Positions 1-5,895 of a stretch of DNA of 11,070 nucleotides are shown in pieces; position 1 is the first letter of the stretch; each line of letters begins with the position of its first letter. Below the pieces are notes generated by a model. That model had not been told where the DNA came from. It saw only the letters and a list, made by a program, of their open reading frames with translations, and made no database searches. The DNA comes from Candidatus Omnitrophota bacterium (GTDB lineage Bacteria > Omnitrophota > Gorgyraeia > Aquiviventales > Aquiviventaceae), in the NCBI GenBank assembly GCA_020057015.1, contig JAGVGS010000040.1:1-11070 (forward strand), read 5' to 3'. The position numbers and the translations under genes were made by a program.

Positions 1-837
1 CCGGTCGATGTGCTGTTCCAGGCCGGAGTCCCCAAGGCCCCGCGCGCCACGGCGGACGTCGTCACGCTCGCCGCCTCGCTGCCGGCCGGGACCCTGGTGC
101 GCTTCCTCTATCATCCGGACGCGCAAGGGGCCCCGGATGTCCAGCTGACGTGGGCGTTTGACCAAGCCCAACTGCGACGCACCTACCAAGGGCGCACGCA
201 GCCGCTGTTGCGCCGCCCGATAAAGACCTTGCGCCTCACGGAGCTGGCCTTGCAGTATTTTGACAACACGAACACCGAGATTCGGCCGGATGCGCGCGGG
301 CGCCTGAGCGGGGCGGAGGTGCCGCAGATCACGGCGTTGCAGGCGAGTCTCACCGCGGCCCACGGCACCCACACCAAAACCGGCACCGTGTTCATCGGGC
401 TGCGCAACGCCAAGACCGCGGGCGCGGGCTTTCTCTTGCGCCCAGGCACGCAGCTGCCGATTCCTGATTCGCGCAGCGTGAAGACATTCAGTCTCACCAA
501 TGTCAGCGGCGTGCCGGACGCCGGCGGGCGCTTGGTGCTCGAGGCGCGCAACGACGCCGGCCGCAGCTGGCGCTTGGTGGTGGAGCTCAAACGCCAGCAC
601 CAGCGCGACTACCTGGGGCGCTATACCGTGGAGTATCCTGCCGGCCAAACGGTGTACGGGGAGACCCTCAACCAGACCACGGATCTGCCGCTGAATTGCC
701 TCACGCTGGGAGGCAACGGCCGCTATGACTATGACTTCGATGCCGAGGGCAAGAATGTGGTGGATCTGCAAGGGGCCGTGCTGTTGACCGTCAAAGAACT
801 CGACGCGGCCGGGGCGACCCTCTTTATCCGGCCCTAG
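1..837 (+). CDS. PilW/PulJ-like prepilin-type protein, C-terminal part (5' end outside window)
   Basis: The reading frame is open from base 1, so the gene starts upstream; the GTG at 10 is only an internal Val codon. The visible 279 or so residues lack the N-terminal prepilin helix. The first half resembles the C-terminal region of minor pilins of the PilW/PulJ type. It has alternating β-strands, a 'LALQYFDNTNTEI' strand-turn followed by an 'ITALQASLTA' strand, and then 'VFIGLRN', which resembles the 'V-x-LRN' ending typical of such pseudopilins. About 130 further residues follow (from roughly residue 150) and look β-rich ('FSLTNVSGVP', 'GRLVLEARNDAGRSW', 'LGRYTVEY'), longer than a normal pseudopilin tail. 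If right, it is an exported minor pilin or pseudopilin. The family call rests on pattern only; the extra domain is unrecognised. Confidence 0.45.
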   Translation, partial: PVDVLFQAGVPKAPRATADVVTLAASLPAGTLVRFLYHPDAQGAPDVQLTWAFDQAQLRRTYQGRTQPLLRRPIKTLRLTELALQYFDNTNTEIRPDARGRLSGAEVPQITALQASLTAAHGTHTKTGTVFIGLRNAKTAGAGFLLRPGTQLPIPDSRSVKTFSLTNVSGVPDAGGRLVLEARNDAGRSWRLVVELKRQHQRDYLGRYTVEYPAGQTVYGETLNQTTDLPLNCLTLGGNGRYDYDFDAEGKNVVDLQGAVLLTVKELDAAGATLFIRP

Positions 838-844
838 CGGCCGG
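828..844 (+). other. GC-rich hairpin across the stop codon of the pilin-like gene
   Basis: CCGGCC (828-833) and GGCCGG (839-844) form a perfect 6-bp stem with a 5-base loop that contains the TAG stop. No T-run follows, so it is not a classical terminator. It could protect the 3' end or be a chance product of GC-rich sequence. Confidence 0.3.
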
Positions 845-863
845 CCACCCCAGGCGAATTTGC

Positions 864-892
864 TTGCCAGTCCCACGCCTCGGTGCTAGCCT
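864..892 (+). promoter_or_regulatory. σ70-type promoter of the 6S RNA
   Basis: TTGCCA (864-869) matches the -35 consensus at five of six bases. After a 17-base spacer comes TAGCCT (887-892), a weak -10, helped by TG at 884-885 (extended -10). A start 6-8 bases downstream, about 899, coincides with the 5' base of the predicted 6S closing stem at 901. The agreement between promoter and RNA structure supports both. Confidence 0.6.
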
Positions 893-898
893 GGCCGT

Positions 899-1083
899 AG
901 CCCTGTGCTGTGCGTGAGGTTCGCGTCTGTGTGAGCCAACACCATAGGTTCGGGGACTGAAGCTTCCGCTGGGGCAGATCGCCCAGGATCCCGATGGGGA
1001 TGCAAGGCCCCAGCCGAGAGGTCCCCACCTGCTAAACTGGGTTCATCGCGGATAAGGCCCACGGCAGTCACGGGGCCTTTTTT
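899..1083 (+). ncRNA. ssrS: 6S RNA (RNA polymerase σ70-holoenzyme regulator)
   Basis: 6S RNA mimics an open promoter and sequesters housekeeping RNA polymerase when growth slows. The structure can be drawn directly. The closing stem pairs 901-911 (CCCTGTGCTGT) with 1064-1075, with T1068 bulged. A large central bubble follows. The distal arm pairs 946-949 with 1027-1030, 952-957 (GGGGAC) with 1021-1026 (GTCCCC), and 968-975 (GCTGGGGC) with 1007-1014 (GCCCCAGC); the apical hairpin is 988-992 with 997-1001. The 3' side of the bubble reads CACCTGCTAAACTGGGTTCA, then GCCCACGGCAGTCACGGGG. This parallels the E. coli 3' half (CACCUUGAACCAAGGGUUCA, then GCCUGCGGCGGCAUCUCGG). The length of about 185 nt fits the family. 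The gene lies directly upstream of rarA. The exact ends are estimates. Confidence 0.85.
1054..1083 (+). terminator. Rho-independent terminator at the 3' end of 6S RNA
   Basis: AAGGCCC (1054-1060) pairs perfectly with GGGCCTT (1073-1079) around a 12-base loop, and six T's run from 1078 to 1083. The 3' arm shares bases 1073-1075 with the 6S closing stem, so the terminator hairpin and the mature 6S fold cannot fully coexist. Confidence 0.75.
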
Positions 1084-1095
1084 ATCCACCCATCC

Positions 1096-2454
1096 ATGAC
1101 CACAGACCTGTTCCAGACCACCCCCGCGGGCGCTGCTGCCGTCGCCATTCCGGTGCCCCTGGCCGCGCGTATGCGCCCCACCTCCTTTGATGAATACGTC
1201 GGCCAGACGCATATCGTGGGGCCGGGCAAGCTGCTGCGCCGCGCCATCGAAGCCGACCGCCTGACCTCGGTCATTCTGTACGGCCCTCCAGGCACCGGCA
1301 AGACGGGCTTGGCCCAGATCATCGCGGCCGCGACCAAATCGCATGTCGAATGGCTCAATGCCACTTCCGCCGGGGTTGCCGAGCTGCGCGAGGTGCTCAA
1401 GCGCGCCAAAGAGCGCGCCCGGGCCGATGGCCGCCGCACCCTCCTGTTCCTGGATGAAATCCACCGCTTCAACAAGACCCAGCAGGACGTGCTCATGCCC
1501 GATGTCGAGCAGGGCAACCCCATCATGATCGGGGCCACGACCTTCAATCCTTTCTTTGCGCTCGTCCCCGCGCTGCTGTCGCGCTCGCTGGTCTGCGAGC
1601 TGAAACCCCTGACTGAGGAGGAGGTGGTGACGGTGCTGCAGCGAGCACTGCAGGACTCGAAGCGGGGTTTGGGGGCCATGAAGATCAAGGCCCATCAAGA
1701 GGCGCTGCAGCACTTAGCCCGCGTGAGCGACGGCGATGCCCGCCGCGCGCTGAACGCCCTCGAAGTCGCTGCGCTGACCACGCCAGCGAATGGCCAGGGG
1801 GTCGTTGAGATCACGCAGGCGACGACCGAAGAGTCCATCCAGCGCAAGGCCGTGGTCTATGACCGCGACGGCGATGCGCACTACGACACGATTTCCGCCT
1901 TCATCAAGTCGATGCGCGGCTCAGACCCCCATGCGGCCCTCTACTGGCTGGCGAAGATGCTGCATGCGGGTGAAGATCCGCGCTTCATCGCCCGCCGCAT
2001 CGTGATCTGTGCTTCCGAGGACGTGGGCAATGCCGAGCCCCAAGCGCTCGTGCTGGCCGTGGCGGCCCTACACGCCTCGGAGTTTGTGGGCTTGCCGGAG
2101 TGCCGCATCCCCCTGGCGCAAGCCGCGGTGTATGTGTCCTGCGCGCCGAAATCTAACGCCGCGTATCTGGGGATCGAAAAAGCGATGCAGGACGTGGCGC
2201 AGGGTCGTACGCTGGAAGTACCCCAGCACCTGAAGGATGCTTCGTACAAAGGGGCCAAGCGCTTAGGCCGAGGCGAAGAATATAAGTATGCCCACGACTA
2301 TCAGGACCATCACGTTAAGCAGGAGTATGTGCCGACGGCGACCAGGTATTACGAGCCCACAGAGTTGGGATTCGAGAAAACGATCAAGCAATGGCTTCGG
2401 CATCTTGAACAAGACAAGCCTAAGCAGCTCTCCGGTAATACTCCTACTAAATAA
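1096..2454 (+). CDS. rarA: Replication-associated recombination protein A (RarA/MgsA, clamp-loader-like AAA+ ATPase)
   Basis: RarA is a cytosolic AAA+ ATPase of the RarA/WRNIP1 family that acts at stalled replication forks and belongs to the clamp-loader group. The 452 residues fit the family length. Features in order: the family entry motif 'PLAARMRP' (21-28) with 'VGQ' (35-37), Walker A GPPGTGKT (63-70), Walker B LFLDEIHRF with D120 and E121, the sensor-1 stretch 'GATTFNP', and 'ALLSRS', which carries the arginine-finger position. The C-terminal half carries the helical tetramerisation region, with 'DGDAHYDTISAFIKSMRGSDP' (split here as DGDAHYDTIS plus AFIKSMRGSDP) and 'EDVGNA'. ATG 1096 is the natural start, but it has no Shine-Dalgarno and lies 12 bases after the 6S terminator T-run. 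No promoter is obvious between them, so expression may depend on readthrough. Codons after about 2280 are more AT-rich than in the rest of the gene. Confidence 0.95.
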   Translation: MTTDLFQTTPAGAAAVAIPVPLAARMRPTSFDEYVGQTHIVGPGKLLRRAIEADRLTSVILYGPPGTGKTGLAQIIAAATKSHVEWLNATSAGVAELREVLKRAKERARADGRRTLLFLDEIHRFNKTQQDVLMPDVEQGNPIMIGATTFNPFFALVPALLSRSLVCELKPLTEEEVVTVLQRALQDSKRGLGAMKIKAHQEALQHLARVSDGDARRALNALEVAALTTPANGQGVVEITQATTEESIQRKAVVYDRDGDAHYDTISAFIKSMRGSDPHAALYWLAKMLHAGEDPRFIARRIVICASEDVGNAEPQALVLAVAALHASEFVGLPECRIPLAQAAVYVSCAPKSNAAYLGIEKAMQDVAQGRTLEVPQHLKDASYKGAKRLGRGEEYKYAHDYQDHHVKQEYVPTATRYYEPTELGFEKTIKQWLRHLEQDKPKQLSGNTPTK

Positions 2455-2487
2455 GTAATAGATATGCTGAGTTATTCAATTTCAATA

Positions 2488-2516
2488 TTGACAGGCTATG
2501 TCATATATGACATTCT
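2488..2516 (+). promoter_or_regulatory. Probable promoter of the sulfur operon
   Basis: A perfect -35 TTGACA (2488-2493) is followed after 17 bases by CATTCT (2511-2516), a weak -10 with three of six consensus bases. Transcription would start near 2523, about 40 bases before the sat ATG. Bases 2461-2520 hold only 19 G or C in 60, far below the neighbouring genes, which fits a regulatory gap. The -35 is clear; the -10 is uncertain and may need an activator. Confidence 0.5.
2498..2513. promoter_or_regulatory. Perfect 16-bp palindrome, probable operator upstream of sat
   Basis: ATGTCATA/TATGACAT is a perfect 16-bp inverted repeat with no spacer. It fills most of the spacer after the TTGACA box and overlaps the putative -10, a classical repressor position. 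TGACA-type half-sites also occur just outside it (TTGACA at 2488, TTGTC at 2516), so several dimers could bind. The regulator is not in the window and its family cannot be named from the site. Confidence 0.6.
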
Positions 2517-2550
2517 TGTCGCGCTATCCCGCACCGCTTTCTAACCGCAG

Positions 2551-2556
2551 AAGGAG
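2551..2556 (+). promoter_or_regulatory. Ribosome binding site of sat
   Basis: AAGGAG lies six bases before ATG 2563. This strong Shine-Dalgarno fixes the sat start. Confidence 0.85.
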
Positions 2557-2562
2557 TCCACA

Positions 2563-3720
2563 ATGATCGCACCACATGGGGGCAAGCTGATCAATCGCAT
2601 CCTCGAGGGTCCGGAGCGCGACGCGCTGCTCGCCCGAGCCAAGACCCTGCCACAGCTCGAGCTGGATGCGTGGGGCCTGTCGGATGTGGAGATGATCGCG
2701 ATTGGGGGCTTCAGCCCACTGCAAGGCTTCCTCGGCAGGGCTGATTATGAGAGCGTCGTGACGAAGTGCCGGCTCGCCAATGGGCTCGTGTGGTCCATCC
2801 CCGTGACGCTGGCGGTTTCCCAGGCGCAGGCCGCACACCTCAAGGGCGATGTGGCCCTGACTGCCCAAGGTACGGTCGTGGCGATGCTGCACCAGGTCGA
2901 AAGTTACACGCCGGATAAGACGAAGGAAGCCGAGCATGTCTTCCGCACGACCGAGACGGCGCACCCTGGGGTCGCTCGGTTGCAGGCCCTCGGCGAGACG
3001 TACTTAGGTGGTGCTATCAGCGTGCTCAACCGCCCGAAAGCCCCCACCTTCACGCCATACCGCATCGACCCGAAGGACACCCGGGCCCTGTTTGAGCAGC
3101 GAGGCTGGCGGCGCGTGGTGGCTTTCCAAACGCGCAACCCCATCCATCGGGCGCATGAATACATCCAGAAATGCGCGCTCGAGATCTGCGACGGCATGCT
3201 GCTGCACCCGATCGTGGGGGAAACCAAGGGCGATGACGTGCCGGCCGCCGTGCGCATGAAGTGCTACGAAGTGCTGTTGGCGAACTACTACCCCAAAGAC
3301 CGCGTGATCCTGGCGGTGAATCCCGCTTCCATGCGCTATGGCGGCCCCCGCGAGGCGATTTTCCACGCGCTGATCCGCAAGAACTACGGCTGCACGCACT
3401 TTATCGTCGGCCGGGACCACGCCGGGGTGGGCAAGTACTACGGCACGTATGACGCCCAGAAGATCTTTGACGACTTCACGCCCGAAGAGATCGGCATCAC
3501 CACGCTCAATTTCGAAAACACCGTCTTCTGCATAGTGTGCGAGGGCATGGTTTCCAGCAAGACCTGCCCGCATTCGGCCGAGAAGCACGTAAGCCTTAGC
3601 GGCACCAAGGTGCGCGAGCTGTTGCAGGCCGGCACGCCGCCGCCGCATGAGATTTCCCGCCCGGAAGTCGCGGCGGTCCTGATTGACGCCATGCGCGGGC
3701 AAGCGACCGCCAAAGCATAG
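2563..3720 (+). CDS. sat: Sulfate adenylyltransferase (ATP sulfurylase)
   Basis: Sat makes adenosine 5'-phosphosulfate (APS) and pyrophosphate from ATP and sulfate, the first step of sulfate activation in the cytosol. The 385 residues match the single-chain bacterial/archaeal Sat type, not the CysD/CysN pair. Visible are the PUA-like N-terminal part with 'GGFSPLQGFLG' (48-58), the nucleotide-binding motif QTRNPIHRAHE (189-199) with the HxxH-type histidines H195 and H198, 'MRYGGPREAIFHALIRKN' (257-274), GRDHAGVG (283-290), and 'LSGTKVRELL' near the C-terminus. C323, C326, C335 and H337 (CxxC then CPH) look like the zinc site seen in bacterial Sat. It is the first gene of the operon. Its company of thiocarboxylate-pathway genes argues for assimilation over dissimilatory use; no aprAB or APS kinase is seen. 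Confidence 0.95.
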   Translation: MIAPHGGKLINRILEGPERDALLARAKTLPQLELDAWGLSDVEMIAIGGFSPLQGFLGRADYESVVTKCRLANGLVWSIPVTLAVSQAQAAHLKGDVALTAQGTVVAMLHQVESYTPDKTKEAEHVFRTTETAHPGVARLQALGETYLGGAISVLNRPKAPTFTPYRIDPKDTRALFEQRGWRRVVAFQTRNPIHRAHEYIQKCALEICDGMLLHPIVGETKGDDVPAAVRMKCYEVLLANYYPKDRVILAVNPASMRYGGPREAIFHALIRKNYGCTHFIVGRDHAGVGKYYGTYDAQKIFDDFTPEEIGITTLNFENTVFCIVCEGMVSSKTCPHSAEKHVSLSGTKVRELLQAGTPPPHEISRPEVAAVLIDAMRGQATAKA

Positions 3721-3721
3721 G

Positions 3722-3752
3722 AGGTGCCTGGCACTTGAAGTGCCTGGCACTT
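3722..3752. repeat. Tandem pair of GTGCCTGGCAC palindromic repeats
   Basis: A 15-base unit, GTGCCTGGCACTTGA, occurs at 3724-3738 and again at 3740-3754. Each copy centres on an inverted repeat: AAGTGCC-T-GGCACTT is perfect at 3738-3752 and has one mismatch at 3722-3736. The pair fills nearly the whole 37-base gap between sat and the ABC ATPase. It looks like a REP-type extragenic palindrome. Similar GTGCCTGGCAC/GTGCCAGGCAC elements are, to my memory, common in several uncultured phyla, sometimes near REP-associated transposases. None is visible here. Confidence 0.7.
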
Positions 3753-3757
3753 GAGCG

Positions 3758-4597
3758 ATGCGCGTTGAGCTTCAGCACGTCTATAAGGCCTTTCGCCAGA
3801 ACGACCAAACGGTGCCGGTGTTACAAGACATCAGCCTCACCGTGGAACAAGGCGAGTTCGTGTGTCTCCTGGGGCCCACGGGCTGCGGCAAGAGCACGGT
3901 CGTGAACCTCATTGCCGGCCTGGAGAAGGCGGACACCGGCCAGGTGTTGGTCAACGGCCAGCCGGTCACTGGCCCCGGGCCGCGCCGCGTCGTCGTGTTC
4001 CAGGATGCGGCCCTGTTTCCCTGGCTGACGGTGATGGGCAATGTCGAGTTTGGGCTGCGCATGGCCGGCGTGTCCAAGTCCCAGCGGCACACCGCGGCTA
4101 TGGCGTACATCAAGCTGGTGCACCTCTCCAAGTTTGCGCACGCGTATCCGCACCAGCTCTCCGGCGGCATGCGCCAACGCGTGGCGATTGCACGGGGCCT
4201 CGTCATGCAGCCGGATATTCTGCTCATGGATGAGCCCTTCGGCGCCTTGGATGCGCAAACACGCGCCATTCTGCAGCAGGAACTGATGGGCATCTGGCAG
4301 AAAACCGGCTGCTCGATTCTCTTTGTCACGCACAATGTGCGGGAAGCCACCGGGCTGGCGGATCGGGTGTACGTGATTTCCTCGCGGCCCGGGCGCATCA
4401 AGAACGTGGAAGCCATTCGGGTGCCGCGGCCGCGCGACGCGGCGCACGCAGCCCTGGCCGGCCATCAACAGCGGATCATTGCCTCGTTGGGGGAAGAAAT
4501 CGAAAAGGTGATGAAAGATGAGCTGGGTGAAGCGATTCATTTTGCCCCGACTGATCGGCCCGGTGGTGCTGATCGGTCTGTGGACTTGCACCTCTAG
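3758..4597 (+). CDS. NitT/TauT (SsuB/TauB-like) ABC transporter ATP-binding protein
   Basis: This is the cytoplasmic ATPase of an importer of the nitrate/sulfonate/taurine family. Walker A GPTGCGKS (39-46), Q-loop Q82, signature LSGGM (134-138), Walker B ILLMDEP with D158 and E159, and switch histidine H192 are all present. 'VVFQDAALFPWLTVMGNVEFGL' (read as VVFQDAALFPWL plus TVMGNVEFGL) is typical of this family. Placement after sat suggests uptake of sulfate, a sulfonate or another sulfur source, but the family does not fix the substrate. ATG 3758 fits the domain start; the only upstream sequence is the palindromic repeat, so no good ribosome site is seen and translation may depend on sat. 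The frame runs 80 bases into the permease gene. The last 27 or so residues look like out-of-frame permease coding, so the natural end was probably near residue 254. Confidence 0.9.
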   Translation: MRVELQHVYKAFRQNDQTVPVLQDISLTVEQGEFVCLLGPTGCGKSTVVNLIAGLEKADTGQVLVNGQPVTGPGPRRVVVFQDAALFPWLTVMGNVEFGLRMAGVSKSQRHTAAMAYIKLVHLSKFAHAYPHQLSGGMRQRVAIARGLVMQPDILLMDEPFGALDAQTRAILQQELMGIWQKTGCSILFVTHNVREATGLADRVYVISSRPGRIKNVEAIRVPRPRDAAHAALAGHQQRIIASLGEEIEKVMKDELGEAIHFAPTDRPGGADRSVDLHL

Positions 4598-5270
4598 CCT
4601 GATTCCGAGCTGGCCCTCACCCTGGCGGGTGGGCGGGCTCTTGGCCGCGAATCTGCAAGACCCGGTGTTTCAAGCGGCCCTGGCCGGCAGCGCGCGGCGC
4701 ATGGTGGTGGGGTATGCGCTCGTGGTGGTGTTAGGCATCACGCTGGGCTTATTGCTGGGCCGCTTCCGATTCCTGGATCAGCTCATGGGCAGCCTGGCCG
4801 TGGCCACGCACGCCATTCCCGGGGCGGCCTGGGTGCCGCTGGCGATTCTGTGGTTCGGCTTGACCGAGCGGGCGGTGATTTTCACCATTTTGCTCGGGGC
4901 CGTGGGCATCGTGGTGGTGCAGACCGATACCGGCATCCGCGATGTGCCACCGATCTTGGTGCGGGCCGCCCGCACCATGGGGGCGAAAGGCCTCAAGTAT
5001 TTCTGGTTTGTGGTCGTCCCGGCGGCGATTCCCAAAATGGTCGATGGGTTGCGCCTGGCCTGGGCGTTTGGCTGGCGCGCGTTGATGGCCGGGGAGCTGC
5101 TCACGTCGGTGAGCGGCCTGGGGCAGCTGCTGAATCAGGTAGCGAAGGCCGGGGCCGTGGACCAGCTGCTGGCGATCATGCTACTCATCGCCCTGATTGG
5201 CATCGCCGTCGATGGCCTCATCTTCAAGCGACTGGAGCACGCAGTACGGGTGCGCTGGGGATTGAACTGA
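4518..5270 (+). CDS. NitT/TauT-type ABC transporter permease (SsuC/TauC-like)
   Basis: This inner-membrane subunit partners the preceding ATPase. Its 250 residues show about six hydrophobic segments (near 12-30, 62-82, 98-113, 117-136, 165-195 and 216-235). The cytoplasmic loop with the EAA-type motif runs from about 149: 'RAARTMGAKGLKYF', then 'VVPAAIPKMVDGLRLAW', then 'AGELL'. That is the standard BPD_transp_1 signature of SsuC/TauC/NrtB. ATG 4518 is supported by AAAGGTG about seven bases upstream and by the first membrane segment starting shortly after. No periplasmic substrate-binding protein lies in the cluster; it may be encoded elsewhere. The stop overlaps the next ATG by one base (TGATG). 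Confidence 0.88.
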   Translation: MSWVKRFILPRLIGPVVLIGLWTCTSSLIPSWPSPWRVGGLLAANLQDPVFQAALAGSARRMVVGYALVVVLGITLGLLLGRFRFLDQLMGSLAVATHAIPGAAWVPLAILWFGLTERAVIFTILLGAVGIVVVQTDTGIRDVPPILVRAARTMGAKGLKYFWFVVVPAAIPKMVDGLRLAWAFGWRALMAGELLTSVSGLGQLLNQVAKAGAVDQLLAIMLLIALIGIAVDGLIFKRLEHAVRVRWGLN

Positions 5271-5686
5271 TGGCGGCCGGGGCCCTCGGCCTGCGCTTAA
5301 GCGCGGCGCTGCAAGCCGAAGTCGTGGCGCATTGCCGCAGCCGGTATCCCAAAGAAGCCTGCGGGCTGCTGGCCGGCCAGGGCGGCACGGTGAGCCAGGT
5401 CTACCCGATGCGCAACGTGGAAGACAGCCCGATCGGCTACGCCATGGACCCGCGCGAACAGCTGCAGATCGAGAAACAGATGCGAAAGCTCGGCCAGCAA
5501 TTGCTGGGGATCTTTCATTCGCACACCGCCAGCGCGGCCTACCCCTCGTCGGTGGATGTGCGTCTAGCCCTGTCGCCGGAGCTCTCGTACGTGCTGGTCT
5601 CGTTGCAGGACCAGGCGCATCCCGAGGTGAAGAGCTACCGCATTGATGGGCAGCAGATTACCCCCGAGCCGGTGACTCTCGCATGA
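5270..5686 (+). CDS. M67-family JAMM metalloprotease (Mov34/MPN; Mec+/HcyD-like)
   Basis: Predicted cytosolic zinc isopeptidase/peptidase of 138 residues. The JAMM motif is complete: E29 in 'YPKEACGLLAG', then H83-S-H85 with ten residues to D96 in 'HSHTASAAYPSSVD'. Relatives are Mec+ of mycobacteria, which frees cysteine from the CysO carrier, and HcyD of Wolinella, which trims a C-terminal Ala from HcyS and later frees homocysteine. With the GGA-tailed carrier and an E1-like enzyme downstream, the same double job is the best inference. The frame is open upstream to 4850, but that part only shadows the permease. ATG 5270 overlaps the permease stop (TGATG) and matches the domain length. The next gene overlaps by four bases. 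Confidence 0.88.
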   Translation: MAAGALGLRLSAALQAEVVAHCRSRYPKEACGLLAGQGGTVSQVYPMRNVEDSPIGYAMDPREQLQIEKQMRKLGQQLLGIFHSHTASAAYPSSVDVRLALSPELSYVLVSLQDQAHPEVKSYRIDGQQITPEPVTLA

Positions 5687-5895
5687 CGGTGGATGTGGAG
5701 GGCATGCTCTGCGCCCAGGCGCTGGCGGTGGTCCATGAGGCGCTGCGCCCGCTAGCGGCAGGCACGCCGCTCACCGTGCGCGGGGCCGCGGCGGATGTCT
5801 TGGCCGACTTGCTCGTGTGGGCGAAGGACCGCGGGTACCGCGCCACCCCGCGCGCGGATGGGGCCGTACTGCTCGAGGTGGGGACCCCGGCATGA
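5683..5895 (+). CDS. TusA-like protein with degenerate CPxP motif
   Basis: The 70 residues have the TusA/SirA pattern: a β-strand 'VDVEGML', the catalytic-type Cys C10, an amphipathic helix 'ALAVVHEALRPLAAG', a strand 'PLTVRG', a second helix 'VLADLLVWAKDRGY' and a final strand 'AVLLEV'. TusA proteins pass persulfide sulfur on the Cys of a CPxP motif. Here the motif reads C10-A-Q-A13, so the Cys remains and both prolines are lost. A role as sulfur relay to the carrier or to sulfide production is inferred from the neighbours. It overlaps the protease gene and the cysteine synthase gene by four bases each (ATGA), so it is probably translated by coupling. Confidence 0.65.
   Translation: MTVDVEGMLCAQALAVVHEALRPLAAGTPLTVRGAAADVLADLLVWAKDRGYRATPRADGAVLLEVGTPA

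Noticed and set aside
886..1713. Long minus-strand open frames over the 6S RNA and rarA start
   Set aside because: The protein has no recognisable motif and lies opposite the well-supported 6S RNA and the Walker A/B part of rarA. It is a shadow of GC-rich coding sequence.
2450..2480. Terminator after rarA
   Set aside because: Only weak AATAA/TTATT symmetry is visible, without a GC-rich stem or T-run.
2455..2562. Riboswitch (SAM or similar) in the leader of sat
   Set aside because: The gap is only 108 bases and the predicted leader about 40. I see no multi-helix fold; the only strong symmetry is the palindrome, which suits a DNA operator better.
3722..3752. Rho-independent terminator after sat
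   Set aside because: The hairpins lack a T-run and the downstream genes belong functionally to the same operon.
3722..3754. CRISPR array or attachment site at the palindromic repeats
   Set aside because: Two adjacent copies with a one-base gap have no spacer structure, and no cas or integrase gene is near.
4850..5269. In-frame upstream extension of the JAMM protease
   Set aside because: It would fully overlap the permease's conserved membrane region and shows no family sequence. ATG 5270 gives the normal domain length and a TGATG coupling.
5817..5891. In-frame upstream extension of the cysteine synthase
   Set aside because: It overlaps the TusA-like gene and adds residues outside the family. 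ATG 5892 with the ATGA overlap is the natural start.
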